Source: Panicum virgatum
Taxonomy: Eukaryota > Streptophyta > Magnoliopsida > Poales > Poaceae
Direction of reading: 5' to 3'
NCBI RefSeq assembly: GCF_016808335.1
Contig: NC_053137.1
Coordinates: forward strand, 9,164,506-9,228,505
DNA length: 64,000 nucleotides
The notes under the pieces are model-generated. The model had not been told where the DNA came from and ran no database searches. It worked only from the letters and a program-made list of their open reading frames with translations. The translations under genes and the position numbers were made by a program. Positions 52,778 to 64,000 of this stretch are shown here, one piece after another. Positions within the stretch are counted from its first letter, which is position 1; each line of letters starts with the position of its first letter.

Positions 52778-55700
52778 TGTGGCAGAAACGCCTAAATTAA
52801 TCTGGTTCAAGTGCTCTAACCATCATCTTTACGGACGAATTGGTTAACACACACTTCAAGCGGAGTAATATGACAGACTGTCGTGTAAAATCCCGATACA
52901 ACCACTGTATTTCCGATCGAAACAACATACCTCACGCAAAGGTGAGTTCAGAGATTACAATAACCATAAATTTTACAACACAAACTTTAATAGTATATTA
53001 TTACAAACTGAGTTTGAGAACTTAAACAGGGTACCTCAGAAATTTGAAAGTAGATAAGTTCTTCAGAGTTTATAAACAGCGGAAAAGAAAACGACATCTA
53101 GCTACGATATATGACATCATGATGAAGCCCGTACATGACATCAATCTCACCAAGCATCCTAAAAATTTACCTGAAAATAAAGCCACAAGCAAGACTGAGT
53201 ATACTAATATTCAGCAAGGCTGACCCGACTAAGGGTATATAATATCCCTTTAACTAGACATGCAAGGCTTGTGAAGGCTCTGGGGTTTCTTTTGCTGAAA
53301 AGCAACAAAGAGTATGTCCCTAATTTCAAGTTTTAGTTTTCAGATTCTAGTTTCATTAGTCATTATAGGTAAGCACCTATCTATACAATCATGGTAGAGA
53401 AATTATTTGCATCCAATAAAATTGAGTATAATAATTGTTCCACTTCTTACTCTATGTGGCAAAAGGATCAAGCAGTCTCAATTTCTATGAGAAATAGACG
53501 ATTCTGAATCGAATTTCCAACCTTGCAAGGGTAAACCTAACACACACGCTTGAGCACTATCAAGTCACTCCCAAGCAACCGTTGGCTTCTCATTCTGGTT
53601 CATGGATCAGGGCCACTCTCCCCGACTACAGGGAACAATCCACATCCCTGCACCCGTAGTGTTGCGCAACAAAAATAAAATCCTATCTCTAAGAGAGAGT
53701 GGGAGGTATGTCCATTTGCCGGGCCGATCAGTTACTAGGCTTACCGCGTACCATATTTACGGCATGTGGCTAGTACTTTCAAACGCTTAACCACCGCTAC
53801 CACACACTGCGGCCTTATCAATTTATCAACACAGATGGATTTCAACATGAAGCTTGTAACCAAATCCGTCCATGGTCCTTATAGTGATTGCAAGAAAGTA
53901 AATAATCAACTCCTATAAAGCTCGCGAGTGACAGGCAGTCACTCGACTTTTACCGGTCCTATTAGCTTAGCATCTATTCGAACTCAGTTTCTAGTATTCA
54001 ATCAATAGGTATATAGAATTATGCATCTAAGGTTTTCATTCAACTCCAATAAATTAAATGCACAAGTAAATAATAATAAGTTGCATAATTTGAAAATAAT
54101 AGGATTATGCACCGGGGCTTGCCTTCAATGGCGTCTATGGGGTCACTAGCTTTTGGCTCTTCCGAATCTAGGTTCGGGACTTCAGTTAATTCCGTAATGT
54201 TGACCTGGGTTTCGAAAAAAAATCCCCGCCTGGTTCCTGGATAAGCTCGTACGTTCTGTCTGCTAGCGATGTTGTTTTTATATGAAATACAGTAGTTGGA
54301 TTTAGTGAAGTGCTTGAGTATAGCTTTCCTTCACTAAAATATTGTAATTCAACCAATCAAATAATTTAGATTAACCCTGTTAAGTACTCTCTTCTATAAC
54401 TCATTAATCCTAACTTCATAAAATAACATGGCTGGCTACTCTAAGCAAAATAGAGTGGTTTCATTCAAATCTAGAGTTTGAATTCAAAAGAATTCAAACG
54501 ACTAAGACCTTAATGCAAACATGGCATGACCCTGCATTCTATCATTTTAACCTAGACTTGGCAAACATTGGTGGAGTAGTACTTTACAAAAATTAACCAA
54601 CTAGAGTAATATGATTATATTCACATAGCAACTAGGGTGGGGTTTATGTCCATCTAAGTCATGGTTCAAGAACAATTAACAAACCCTAAACTAGGAACAT
54701 GTTCTGATTCTATAAATTTATGCTAAACATTACTAAATAAAACAACTCTACCCTACAAATTCAAACCCCTTCATGCAGCACATAAATCATGATAAATAAA
54801 ACAATCAAACAGCTCCTAGATATTGCTCAAATTCTACAGAACAATCTATTGCAGTACTGGAGCTAGAAATTTAACTGCACACTCTTAGAACAGATATAAA
54901 GCTTCAGTAAAATTTTCAAGATTTAAGACTCAACAGAACATTAGTACAAAGATAGACAAAATTAAAACTAAAACTCATGGTTAAATTAAAACCATAATCT
55001 AGACAGTGCTAAAACTCTCCCAAGAATTACTATAAACTACTTGTGATCAGTAGAGCCCATGGTAAAAAGATGACCCTAAGAAACTAACAAGAACATGCTT
55101 TAATAATTAATAAGTAAATAAGCTAGAATTAAACAAAGTACATGAAATCACAAGCAAAAGTCAGGCACTAGGGCTACAAATTTTTCACAAGAGCATACAT
55201 AGTACATAGGTTACATAGTTCAAAGATCAAGTCCAGCACAGCTATGGTTCAAGAGATAAAAATAAAACACTCATTTCCTAATATTTAATCTAGAGCACAA
55301 ACCAAAGGGATTCAGTGCAACTCACAAAAAACAAATTTGTAGAGCTTGGTTTAAGGAGTCCAGAACAGTTGAGTTTACATTTTTTTGATTTTTCAACAAT
55401 TTTCTAGGATTTTCTAAAGTTCATCACATAAAATAGAAAAGCTCTTGGTCTTTTTGCAGAAAGAACCCTGGAAAGATTTTAATCCCTTACAAACAGGTCC
55501 TCGACTCAAGGAAGGAGAGGACAGGGAGGGGGCTGGTCGAATTCCGGCGAGGAGGGTTGCCGGCGGCGATGGCCAAGGGGCCAGGAAGCAAGAGCGGCTC
55601 GAGGCGAACCTCTGGGTACTGGTGGCGCGGTTGGAGGTGGCCGATAGGGTGGTCGTCGGCGAGGAGATGCGGGCGGCGGCAGGTGAGCTCGTCGGTGGCT

Positions 55701-56669
55701 ATGCTCCAGCCGAAATCCGGCAGGTTTGAGCAGCCGAGGAGCTTCAGGGAGCCAAAGGGGTTTGGTTCAGGGGTTTATCTGGGGCAATGGAAGCCCGGGG
55801 GTATTGGCTCCACGGCGGGGTGAGTTCGCTGGAGAAGGAGAAGGAGTGGCGGTGGAGGAATGGCGGTGATGAGGTCCGGCGGGGTCTATTTATAGATCAG
55901 GGGAAATGAAGATAGGCGTGAGAAGTGACTTAGAGGGATAAGCTCGATCGAGGAGCAATGCCGGTGGCGGAGCGGTTTTCCAGGGGCGGGCCGGTGAGGT
56001 GGCGCGAGGGGAGCCCTCGGGGCGGCGTGGCGCGGGCTAATGGCGCCAGCAGGGGTGGCGGAGTGGCGGCGGGGGCCTTGTGCGCGGCGCGTGGAGGCAG
56101 CGCGGGGCAGCTGGCGGGCGGAGGAATCGCGGCGGCGACCAAAATGGCGGCGAGGGCGGCGCCCCTATTTCGGCAGAAGAAGGAAGAAGAAGGGAAGGGC
56201 AGGGATGGTTTTGTAATTTTCTAAAATCTCAGGGACCTAACTAAAAGTAAAATTTCTCATTGATCTAGGGCTCTGATGAAAAAGTGTTCAACATGAAAGT
56301 TGTGTAACTTTGCAAGATCTACAACTTTCCTGTTGGGCAAAAACTCACCAGGTCAAAGGATTTGAAACTATTTTGAAATCTGTCAATTCTTTTAAATGCA
56401 AAAGAACACAACTTAAATTTTTAAAACTGCAAGGGTAGCCCTAAGCATAAATAAATATTTTTATGATGGTAAAAGTGAAAAACAAGATATGCACTTTAAC
56501 CCCTCACAAAATTTGAAATTTTGCCTTATTCAAAAAAGGACCCTACACTTTTTCAAAAATACAAAAATACCCTCGCTATAGCAATCATGGTTTAAATTTT
56601 TAAATAAACATAACACAAAAGCTATATTTTAATTGGGTAGTTCTAGCCCATAAAACTTGGATTGTCACA
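52778..56669 (-). mobile_element. Large solo LTR (3892 bp), related to the one at 35743
   Basis: It begins TGTGGCAG and ends GATTGTCACA, with target duplication AAATA at 52773-52777 and 56670-56674. It shares the general layout of the solo LTR at 35743-39969: a similar left end (CAGAA...AAATTAA), the GAGTATACTAATATTCAGCA block, the GCTCGCGAGTGA block, and a GC-rich core with an AAGTTGT...GATCTACAACTTT block near the right end. It is clearly diverged, so it is a related family or subfamily. No coding domains. Confidence 0.87.
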
Positions 56670-56734
56670 AAATATATCTCAGTAACTTGTTTTGGATAGA
56701 AAATCTGACGTAGTTATCAATTACTCGCTGCGAC

Positions 56735-57247
56735 ACCTTTAAAGAGATTGTGCCTCGAGGAGAAGTTGCTTATAATCAATTTGGTCTATTCTCAGAACTG
56801 GAATGCCTCATTCTTTGTCATATTGAAAAGATGACTTGGAGTAATGCTGGATTGAATCTACATGTAATGTCCTTGTTTGATTGTGCCATAAAACATGCTT
56901 CCTCGCTTCTTCAACTATCTTGCTTAGTGGAGATAACGATTAGTCGGTGCCAACTGATGGAGCAACTAGTTGATACTACAAGATTGTCAGCTAATTTATA
57001 TTTAAGGATCGGCAGTTGTATCTTTTCCTCATCTGAGGAAGCTCACCTTGCAACTATTACCAAAGCTTTCTTGTATCATTGATACTAACCGTGAATTTGG
57101 AAGGCTGTCATATCTCGAAGTGCATGTGTGTCTGGTACTCAAGTCCTTGAGTTTGCAGCCCCACACAAACCAGACCAAAATTACTCTATGGTGCTCAAGA
57201 GATTGGTGGGATCCATTGGCATGGCACACTAAGTACCTGGTTATCAT
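56735..57247 (+). pseudogene. C-terminal LRR relic of an NLR (NBS-LRR) gene
   Basis: The first frame reads KEIVPRGEVAYNQFGLFSEL and LECLILCHIEKM, leucine-rich and NLR-like, and stops at 57082. The adjacent frame (57048-57247) continues LPKLSCIIDTNREFGRLSYL and ends with RDWWDPLAWH, resembling the WWD.L.W tail of grass NLRs. The frameshift and the absence of the NB-ARC domain make it a non-functional fragment. The solo LTR ends 60 bp upstream. Confidence 0.55.
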
Positions 57248-57329
57248 CTTCAGATTCTTTAACCATTGTATGCCACTGCACTGTAGTACCTGGTTGTCAT
57301 CTTCAGATGATCAAATCTAATGGTGAGCT

Positions 57330-57885
57330 TTATTACAGGACTCTGCGTGGTGCTTGACCACACGTACGATGTCAAGTTTGAGGACTTCCTCCACGCCGCG
57401 TTCGACGGGTACTGGTGGGGCAGCAGAGACGATGAGGTGACCCGCGCCGTCGCGCGGTGCGTCGCCCGAATCAGGGGTAACCCTGGGTGGCGGTGCGCCA
57501 CTGAGCGAACGCGAGCCACATGTTCGTCATGGGGCACCTCAACCCCATCCTTGCGCGTCGTGGGTCTCGTACTTTCACCTGCAAGGCGATCCCAACTAGA
57601 GCTTCTTCACCTACGGAGAGGCGCACAAGTGGGAAGCCGCCGAGGCCGCCCGCTGCGGAACAGGAGGCGGGGCAACAAGAGCGACCTGACCTGGAGCTGA
57701 TAGTTGCAAAGGCGTCGGCCGTGGTGCAAGAGGTGGTCGTTGGGGGGCCGGAGCTTGGCTGCGGCGGTGCAGCGCTCGACCGAGCTGGACCTGAGGAGCA
57801 GGAACAATGGCCAGACACCGCCTCACGCGCCATGCCCCGACGACGTGTGTCGAGGCCGTTGCGCTCCCTTAAGCATTGGCCCTAG
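57330..57885 (+). pseudogene. GC-rich exon fragment, unrecognised
   Basis: After an acceptor-like ATTACAG, the plus strand reads VVLDHTYDVKFEDFLHAAFD and GYWWGSRDDEVTRAVARCVA, which looks like real protein. Sense is then lost, with pieces in other frames (YGEAHKWEAAEAARCG). The gene family is not recognised. It is probably a captured or decayed exon. Confidence 0.35.
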
Positions 57886-58436
57886 GAGGCGTGCTTTTTC
57901 GATGACCAAAGTGACAGGGAGCAACAGGTGCCTCTGCTAAAGGCATCTCGAGGCCGTGGTCATTACATGCCTAGCTTTGAAGTCAGTTCCCAGGGTGCCG
58001 ATCAATCTCTTATCGCTGACTATGGCCAGTGATATGATATCGCTAAGTCTTTTAAATTTACGAAAAGTGTTCCACTCAAAGCAAACTTTGTAAGTTTATC
58101 ACAACAAGATTGTGGTTTTCTTAATGTAGTAGTGAATATGGACCAACAAACTAATTTCAATTTGTCAATATTGTGACACAAGCACGGGTAACTTGGATTT
58201 ATATGTCGAATTAGTTTCTCATGATGATGATTTTATTGCCAAGAGCAGTGGAGTAATAAAACTATTAGTTGAAGTGTGTTATTGAAATCAACACTAATCA
58301 AACCATGCCCAGCATATGTATGTTCGAGGAATTGATCTACTCTCTTCGTCCCACATTATTATTATGTTTCCCTTTTAATTTCTTTTTTAACCTTTTTCTT
58401 TCTTCCTTCCTCATGTTTCGCTACCACAAAAATGAT

Positions 58437-58610
58437 TTTTAGGAGCGGTTGAAACCGCATTTGTAGAGACTGGTATGGTATGGTACCCTCATCTCCTTTC
58501 CACTGCTACAAATAGTTGTTTGCAGAAGCGGGTAACACGCCGGCCCTTATAAACTCATTTTCATTCCGAGGATGAGTCATGGGCTCACCCGTCATGTATT
58601 TGTTTTCCTT
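58437..58610. mobile_element. Fragment of a CACTA-like element end
   Basis: CTACCACAAAAATGATTTTTAG is followed by GAGCGG and GAAGCGGGTAACACGCC motifs. It resembles the terminus and subterminal repeats of the complete CACTA element at 8679-9776. No matching right end found. Confidence 0.5.
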
Positions 58611-58854
58611 TTCTCATTTTTTTCCTTTCCTTTTATTTTACTATTATATTTTTGTTTACTTATTACTTATTATTATTTTTATCATTTTATATTTTTAATT
58701 ATTTATATTTTTCTTTTTTCTTTTAGTTTCTCTTACTCGCACATCTTATGAGATATTTGTAGATATTCTTCGTGATTCAAAACATTGGAACTATTCATTC
58801 ATGATATTACAGGCCGACATCTTACTATGCATAATATTCATGCCAATTTGTTTG

Positions 58855-60150
58855 TTTGCTTTGTAGACTGAATTGTTTGGCGATGTTGACTTTTTTGTTC
58901 GTAATATTCATTTTTATTATTTATTCTGAACAATCAAATGTTCACGATGTTCAATGTTTTATTTGTTGCACATTATTATTTGTTCATTATATTTATCTTT
59001 TTATTTGTACAAATAATTATTTGTTCATATTGTTAAATTATTTATTTCTAGGATCTAAAATTAATTATTTAGTATTAAATTATTTTTAAATAACAACGTC
59101 CAAACATAGCCAAATGTGGTCTTGTTTTGAAGATTTTGTTATAACAACGATAATGGTATAACCAAAATTTAATTTCGATACTCGGTTTAATTGTTATAGA
59201 TTTTTTTAAATTTTAGATTTGCATGTATGCGGGTGATGTCACGGTTGTTGTCCTCTTTTATGTGCATGCATATTTCTCTCCTCTTCAATTGTCAATATAC
59301 GTGCACGTGATTACATTGGTGAGCCGATGGCCCATTAATACCGTTCCTTCAAGTGGGCTGATAGATTAATTCTGTCCTATCATCATGAATTTATTTACAG
59401 ACGGTTCATAGTTTTGAGTTGCATCATGGTCACGATAATAAAGAAAGTAACTTTGGGTATCCACACCATTACGAGATCTAAGTCTTGATGGCTGGAGTGT
59501 GTCTCCATCCAATCCTTTTTGTTTTGGCACGTGTGTATGTGTAGTGTACTATTTGTTCATATTTAAGTGGGGGGTCATACTCAATTTATACTAATTTGTT
59601 TGTATCGTAGATTTATAAATTAGCGTGTGAAATGATTTATTTATTATACTAATTTATTTAGCTCATGTATATATGCTTATAAAAAATATTTTTTTATATT
59701 GTAGATATATTTATTATTATGTAATATTATTTATCTATGTGTAGCTAGTTTGTTCTCAACATCAAATTATTTGTTAGTTTTGTAGATTAAATTGTTCCAA
59801 AATATTGACTCATTTGTTCGCTATATTTCTTTTCATTATTTGTCCTATACAATAAAGTGTTCGTGATGCATAATATTTTGTTCGTAGTAAATTATTATTT
59901 GTTCGTGTTGCTAAATTATTTGTTCCCTAGATCCGAAATTAACTATTTAGTATTAAAAGATATGTTTAGAAAATATCGTGCAAACATAGACAAGTATGAT
60001 CTATTTTTGAAGATATTGTCAAAAATATAATGATGCAATTGAAATTTAATTTAGATGTTCAGATTAATGGATATAATTTTAAAATTTTAAATTTGCTTGC
60101 ACGTGGATGACATCACTATCGTTGTCCACTTCTGCATGTGTGCATAAATT
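58855..60150. repeat. Two degenerate copies of about 400 bp, period about 915 bp
   Basis: The blocks GTAGACTGAATTGTT, ATTATTTGTTC, AACTATTTAGTATTAAA, CAAACATAG and GATGTCAC occur in the same order at 58862-59260 and 59785-60140. AT-rich, no coding sign. These could be eroded LTRs or a tandem duplication. Confidence 0.6.
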
Positions 60151-60549
60151 TAGCTGGTAACATGAGTCCAAACAGTCTGCAAACCGTTCGAACATTTTAC
60201 TATCGGATTAAGTCTATCTAAAATCATTATTCTCATGTGAAGGTTGGGTGTTTCATCGCTGATGAAGCCATGATTAACAGCACCCACCTCATATCCATCG
60301 ACATGGGAAATTCGTTCGCAGTCCATCGACTATCCATTGGTTTCTATATGGGCCAAACGCGGTTTTTTTATTTTTATATTTTTTATTTTTGTTTTTTACA
60401 AAAATATATTTTTGTTTTCAAAATTTACAGAAAAATACTACGGCCGCACCGCTGCCGGGCAGGCCGGGACCTGGTCGCCCCGCTGCGGGGCGGCAGGGGC
60501 TTTTCTGTAGAAATTTTCGCGGAGAATTTGCGCTGAAGCCCCTGGAGGA

Positions 60550-60606
60550 CCGGTCGCCCGACAGCGGGGCGGCCGCCCGGCAGCGGGGCGGCCGCCCGGC
60601 AGCGGG
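60550..60606. repeat. GC-rich 19-bp tandem repeats
   Basis: Two perfect units (GCGGCCGCCCGGCAGCGGG at 60569 and 60588) follow one degenerate unit at 60550. Inverted relatives occur at 60440-60500, so the region can fold into hairpins. Confidence 0.88.
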
Positions 60607-60626
60607 GCGGCCGCCTCCCCCGGCCC

Positions 60627-60634
60627 TATATAAG
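60627..60634 (+). promoter_or_regulatory. TATA-like box upstream of the GRF-type gene
   Basis: CCCTATATAAGGGG lies about 215 bp before the ATG at 60848, directly after the GC-rich repeats. Confidence 0.5.
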
Positions 60635-60847
60635 GGGTTGGCTGCCCCCACCCCTCATTTGCCTCACTAAAAATCCAGGAAAAAAAGAAAAGAGAGGGAG
60701 GGAGAGAGGCGAAACCCTGCCAGATTTTCAAGCCGGCGACTGCAAGTAACCAAAATTTTTCTACGCTTTACAAATAGTTTATGTTGTAATTATTTTTGTT
60801 GACAGAATAGATTAACAATCAGTTTAATACAAGCATTGGTACAGTAC

Positions 60848-61435
60848 ATGGCATCCTCAGAATCCACCTACATTCCAAGTAGTAAGGTGATGGCAACAGT
60901 CCCCCAAGGAGTCCATGTGCCTATGTGCTTTTGCGGATCTTTGTGCAAGCTAATGAAATCATGGGTTTTGAGGGACGACTTTGGAATGAGGTTCTTCATG
61001 TGCGAGAATTACGAGTATGACCCGCCCAAGCATTACGGCAAGGATCGAGCAAAGATACTACAAAACACTATCAGAGTTTGCCACTTTCAGATCTGGTAAT
61101 GACTTCTAATATGATTTGGGGAAAGACTCCACTGCCTCTATGTGATTTCGTGCATTGGTTAGACACCGAGCAATCTCAGCAGAATAAGGACCACGTTGAG
61201 CGTCAAGCAAGGTGGACTGCACAAAGGTGGCAACGAATGCTGCATGAAGAACAGATGGAGGAGAAGCGCAACAAAAAACCAGAAAAAGATTCAAAAGAGG
61301 ATTGCAGAAGTGGAACGTCAAAAGGTAGAGGAACATGAAACTGATAGGGAGAGAAAGCGAGAGAGGGCCCGCCGTGCTAAGAAAGCAGGGCCTGAAGCTA
61401 TTAAGAAGGGAAAATATCTCCGGTGCACCCAGTAA
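60848..61435 (+). pseudogene. GRF-type zinc-finger protein of a transposon
   Basis: The start reads MASSESTYIPSSKV. It is followed by a GRF-like finger (PMCFCGSLCKLMKS...RFFMCENYE), of the kind often found in grass transposon-associated proteins that bind nucleic acid. A 71-bp stretch (61055-61125) flanked by AAAG interrupts the frame. Removing it restores TPLPLCDFVHWLDTEQ and a charged helical tail (RWQRMLHEEQMEEK). A second shift at the A-run near 61270 moves into ERKRERARRAKKAGPEAIKK, ending at 61435. It converges on the MULE transposase gene. Confidence 0.6.
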
Positions 61436-61861
61436 AGCACCACCATGTAATCCCGGCATTTTATATTTCCTAAGGCATGTTAGGTTTACTCACAACACGA
61501 GGTTATCGTGTTGCACATGCCACTGCTTTTCATTGTTCAAGTACCTAGTAGTACGAACGCCTTAGGCCTCTGCTTTGTAATCGTAGCATTGTTTACAAAA
61601 TTGAATTGCAAACCGAAAATTTATTGTTCGTAACTACCCTTCTATTTTCAGTACACTACATTCAGTGAGCAATCTAATTCAACCAACCTACACATTTAGA
61701 ACTGCAACCAAGAAATTTTACTACACAAATACCTTCATAATGTTACATGCTACCATCTGGTTCAAATACATATCCATACATAACGAAATGTAATTATCAC
61801 ATACATGTGGAAATACATATTCATACATCTGGTTCAAATACATATCCACACATAACGAAAT

Positions 61862-63949
61862 CTAAACGCGACGGGCTCCAAAATCCGGAGGCAATCCATC
61901 GGTGGGATTTTCAGAAGGTCCAACCTCAGCACCAGCATTATCTTCATGCATTTTAGGGCACTTCTTGTAAGCGTGACCATCTGCTCCACACAGGTTGCAT
62001 CGTTTTTTCTTCTTTCCTGCCTCAGACTCATCCATTCCGTTACGGATACGAAGTGTCTGCCGTCGACCTACCCCTCTCCTAACATCTGGATTGGGAATGT
62101 ACATTGAAGAGATATTGGGTGTAGTGAATGATCCCAGAATGCCTATGCCATATATCTCATGGCCCCAAGTGTGCACATCGGTTTCTTTTTTGTAATATTC
62201 TAAAACAAAAACCCCAGGTTCCAACCCAGATTCTGAACATGTCGCAATGACATGGGAGCATGGTAAGTGAAGCCGCAATGACATGGGAGCATGGCAAGTG
62301 AAGAAGTTGTGGCTTCTTGCATCTGTAAAACACCTTGCCTTCTGACGTTATCAAGCAATCCTGAACGATCCTTTGTCTGCGGACACCTTGACCTGTCCTG
62401 TCCTTGCATGAAACCTCAAACCTTTGATCCTTTGTGCCCATGGAGACCACTCTGTGATATTGAGCCTTTTCGATCTTTTCTTTCATGTATTTAGTGACCC
62501 TATTATAAAAAACCACTCCTGGATCATTAAGTAAGACAGCAGATGCCTGGTACCGCTCTCTGAAGTACCTTGTGCATCCGTACATGATGAACTCAACTAT
62601 GCCAACAAGAATAAATCCATGAACATGACGCATTACCATATTGTAACACTCTGTGTGGTTGGTTGTCTCGATCCCATATCGACGCCCACCAGTGTCGTAT
62701 AGAATTGACCACTTCTCCTTATGTGCATCCTTAATCCACTGTGTGAAAGGTCCGCCACCGGAACGTCTCCGGTTGGAGGTTGAGGCATGTTCCTTTAGCA
62801 GCTCGGCGCACATGTTATCTAGCACCTGCCACAAAACATCAAACTTCCGCTGCTGATTCTGAGTGCACAACCTATTGAACAAATTCATAAGTTTTTTATT
62901 CTTGAAGTGCTTATAAAAGTTTGCACCCATATGCCTTATGCACCACCTACTCACAACATGTTGCCATAGAGGAGGTTGTCCTCGACTTCCTTCATGTAGT
63001 TGCCTTATTGCTGCTAGAAGACCTATATGCCTGTCACTGATGAGGCAAATATCTGGCCTTGCAGCAACAATGTGAATCTTCACACGTTCAAGGAACCAGT
63101 ACCAGCTCTCTGTGTTCTCATTCTCAGCAAAAGCAAAAGCGATGGGAACCACCTGCTTGTTGCAATCAACTACAATCGCTGTCAGTATTGTCCCCTTATA
63201 TCTTCCTGTCAAGAATGTGCCGTCGATACACAGAGCAGGAAGACAATACATAAATGCCCTCACACATGTACCAATGCAGAAGAAAGCACGAAGCAGAAAC
63301 CCAGGTCCCCCATATAAACTCGGTATAATGTAGGTATTAGTCGCGCTTACAGGATTTCTCTGCACAATTGCTGACAGCATGTGAGGCAGGTTATCATATG
63401 ATGCCTCATATGTGCCGAACTTCATCTCAAACACCTTTTGTTTTGACCGCCAAGACTTTGCATAGCTGATTTTGTATTGAAAATGATCGTCTATGTTCCT
63501 AATTATCAATTTTGGCTCATAATCAATTTTGTCGAGAATCACCCCATACATCTTCTTGGCCACGAAAGTGGATGCGATGTTACGGTAATTTTGCGCAACA
63601 TCAGTCAATCTGCATGTATGTGGTGTTACTACCAGTGTGTCTTATATTTGCCCTTGTAGGCATGTACTCGCCATGTACAATCGCCATTGACACACTTCAC
63701 CTCATATTCTTTGCTGCTAGACTTCACAACTCTGAATTTCTTCTTCAACGATATAGCCCAAAACTTCACAGCATCCTTCACAACTTTAATGCTAGGATAC
63801 TTTGCCCCATGCATAACCTCATTCTCTCTGTATTCGTACTCATTACCCCTAATATCATGTATCACTGGATTTCCAAAACCCTTGTCTCGCCATTCACCTA
63901 GCAACAGGTAGTCTTCATCGTCTGATGAGTCCCCACATTCTTCCATCAT
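61862..63949 (-). pseudogene. Mutator-like (MULE) transposase
   Basis: The transposase begins with an acidic stretch (MMEECGDSSDDED), then a DNA-binding FLYWCH/MuDR-like region (KYPSIKVVKDAVKFWAI...CTWRVHA). The MULE catalytic domain follows (CIDGTFLTGRYKG, AFAENENTESWYWF, ISDRHIGLL), with Asp/Asp/Glu candidates visible. A SWIM finger (CSHVIA) and a C-terminal zinc knuckle (CNLCGADGHAYKKCP) complete it. Two lesions break it: a 1-nt loss near 63633, between KTHW and VTPHTCRLTDV, and a 31-bp tandem duplication at 62243-62304 inside the SWIM region. Everything else stays open, so decay is recent. The element's terminal inverted repeats were not identified; the right one is probably beyond the window. 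Confidence 0.88.
62243..62304. repeat. 31-bp tandem duplication inside the transposase
   Basis: CGCAATGACATGGGAGCATG occurs at 62243 and again at 62274. Since 31 is not a multiple of three, it shifts the frame. Confidence 0.88.
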
Positions 63950-64000
63950 TCAAGCCTCCTGGTCTTTATTCTCTACAGCTTCCACTATTCCAGGTATTCG

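Noticed and set aside
52778..56669. Full-length retrotransposon at each of the two large LTR-like regions
   Set aside because: No gag, pol, primer-binding site or second LTR copy is visible, and perfect 5-bp duplications flank the single LTR.
56669..56735. Right end of the second large solo LTR at 56735 (GCTGCGACA)
   Set aside because: The flank CCTTT does not match the left flank AAATA. Ending at 56669 gives a perfect AAATA duplication.

Overview
The window is nuclear DNA of a grass (Poaceae). This follows from the split, intron-bearing plant genes (a DEAD-box RNA helicase and RNA polymerase II subunit RPB11), the F-box and S-domain receptor kinase relics, and the dense load of grass-type transposons: a chromovirus, large Tekay-like solo LTRs, CACTA, Stowaway and hAT MITEs, an RTE LINE and a MULE. 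I cannot name the species.

Layout. (1) 24-10248, minus: an S-domain (G-type lectin) receptor-like kinase that is now a pseudogene. It has two frameshifts and two in-frame stops, and it is split by a 905-bp LTR element, an intact 5.3-kb chromodomain-bearing Ty3 element and a 1.1-kb CACTA element. (2) 10297-14960: gene-poor, with a Stowaway MITE and degenerate repeats. (3) 14961-20145, minus: an F-box gene interrupted by an ACCGGT-rich element, followed by a decayed tandem duplicate that keeps only its 56-nt last exon and is interrupted by a foldback MITE. (4) 21855-28000, minus: an apparently intact DDX3/Ded1-type helicase (six coding exons, 645 aa) with a 5'-truncated RTE LINE in one intron. 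(5) 29170-32200, minus: an apparently intact RPB11 gene (five coding exons, 120 aa). (6) 32460-44870: intergenic DNA, two MITEs, a 4.2-kb solo LTR and unrecognised exon-like fragments. (7) 44873-52400: a coding LTR-retroelement-like unit on the minus strand with a long gag-like frame split by a 1.5-kb solo LTR, an overlapping downstream frame and no visible pol. (8) 52778-56669: another large solo LTR beside an NLR relic. (9) 56675-60800: relics and AT-rich repeats. (10) 60848-63949: a decayed MULE with a transposase and a convergent GRF-type zinc-finger gene.

Only the helicase and RPB11 look like functional host genes. The rest is a record of insertion and decay. For nine insertions I could place exact ends and target-site duplications (TSDs) by eye: CATCC, GTATA, TTT, ATATTTTG, a 16-mer for the LINE, CTAGGCGT, CCGGT, CTGCC and AAATA. 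Removing the insertion restores the surrounding reading frame in the kinase C-terminus and the gag-like gene. In the F-box gene the frame is also restored, but only if an unproven 8-bp duplication is removed as well.
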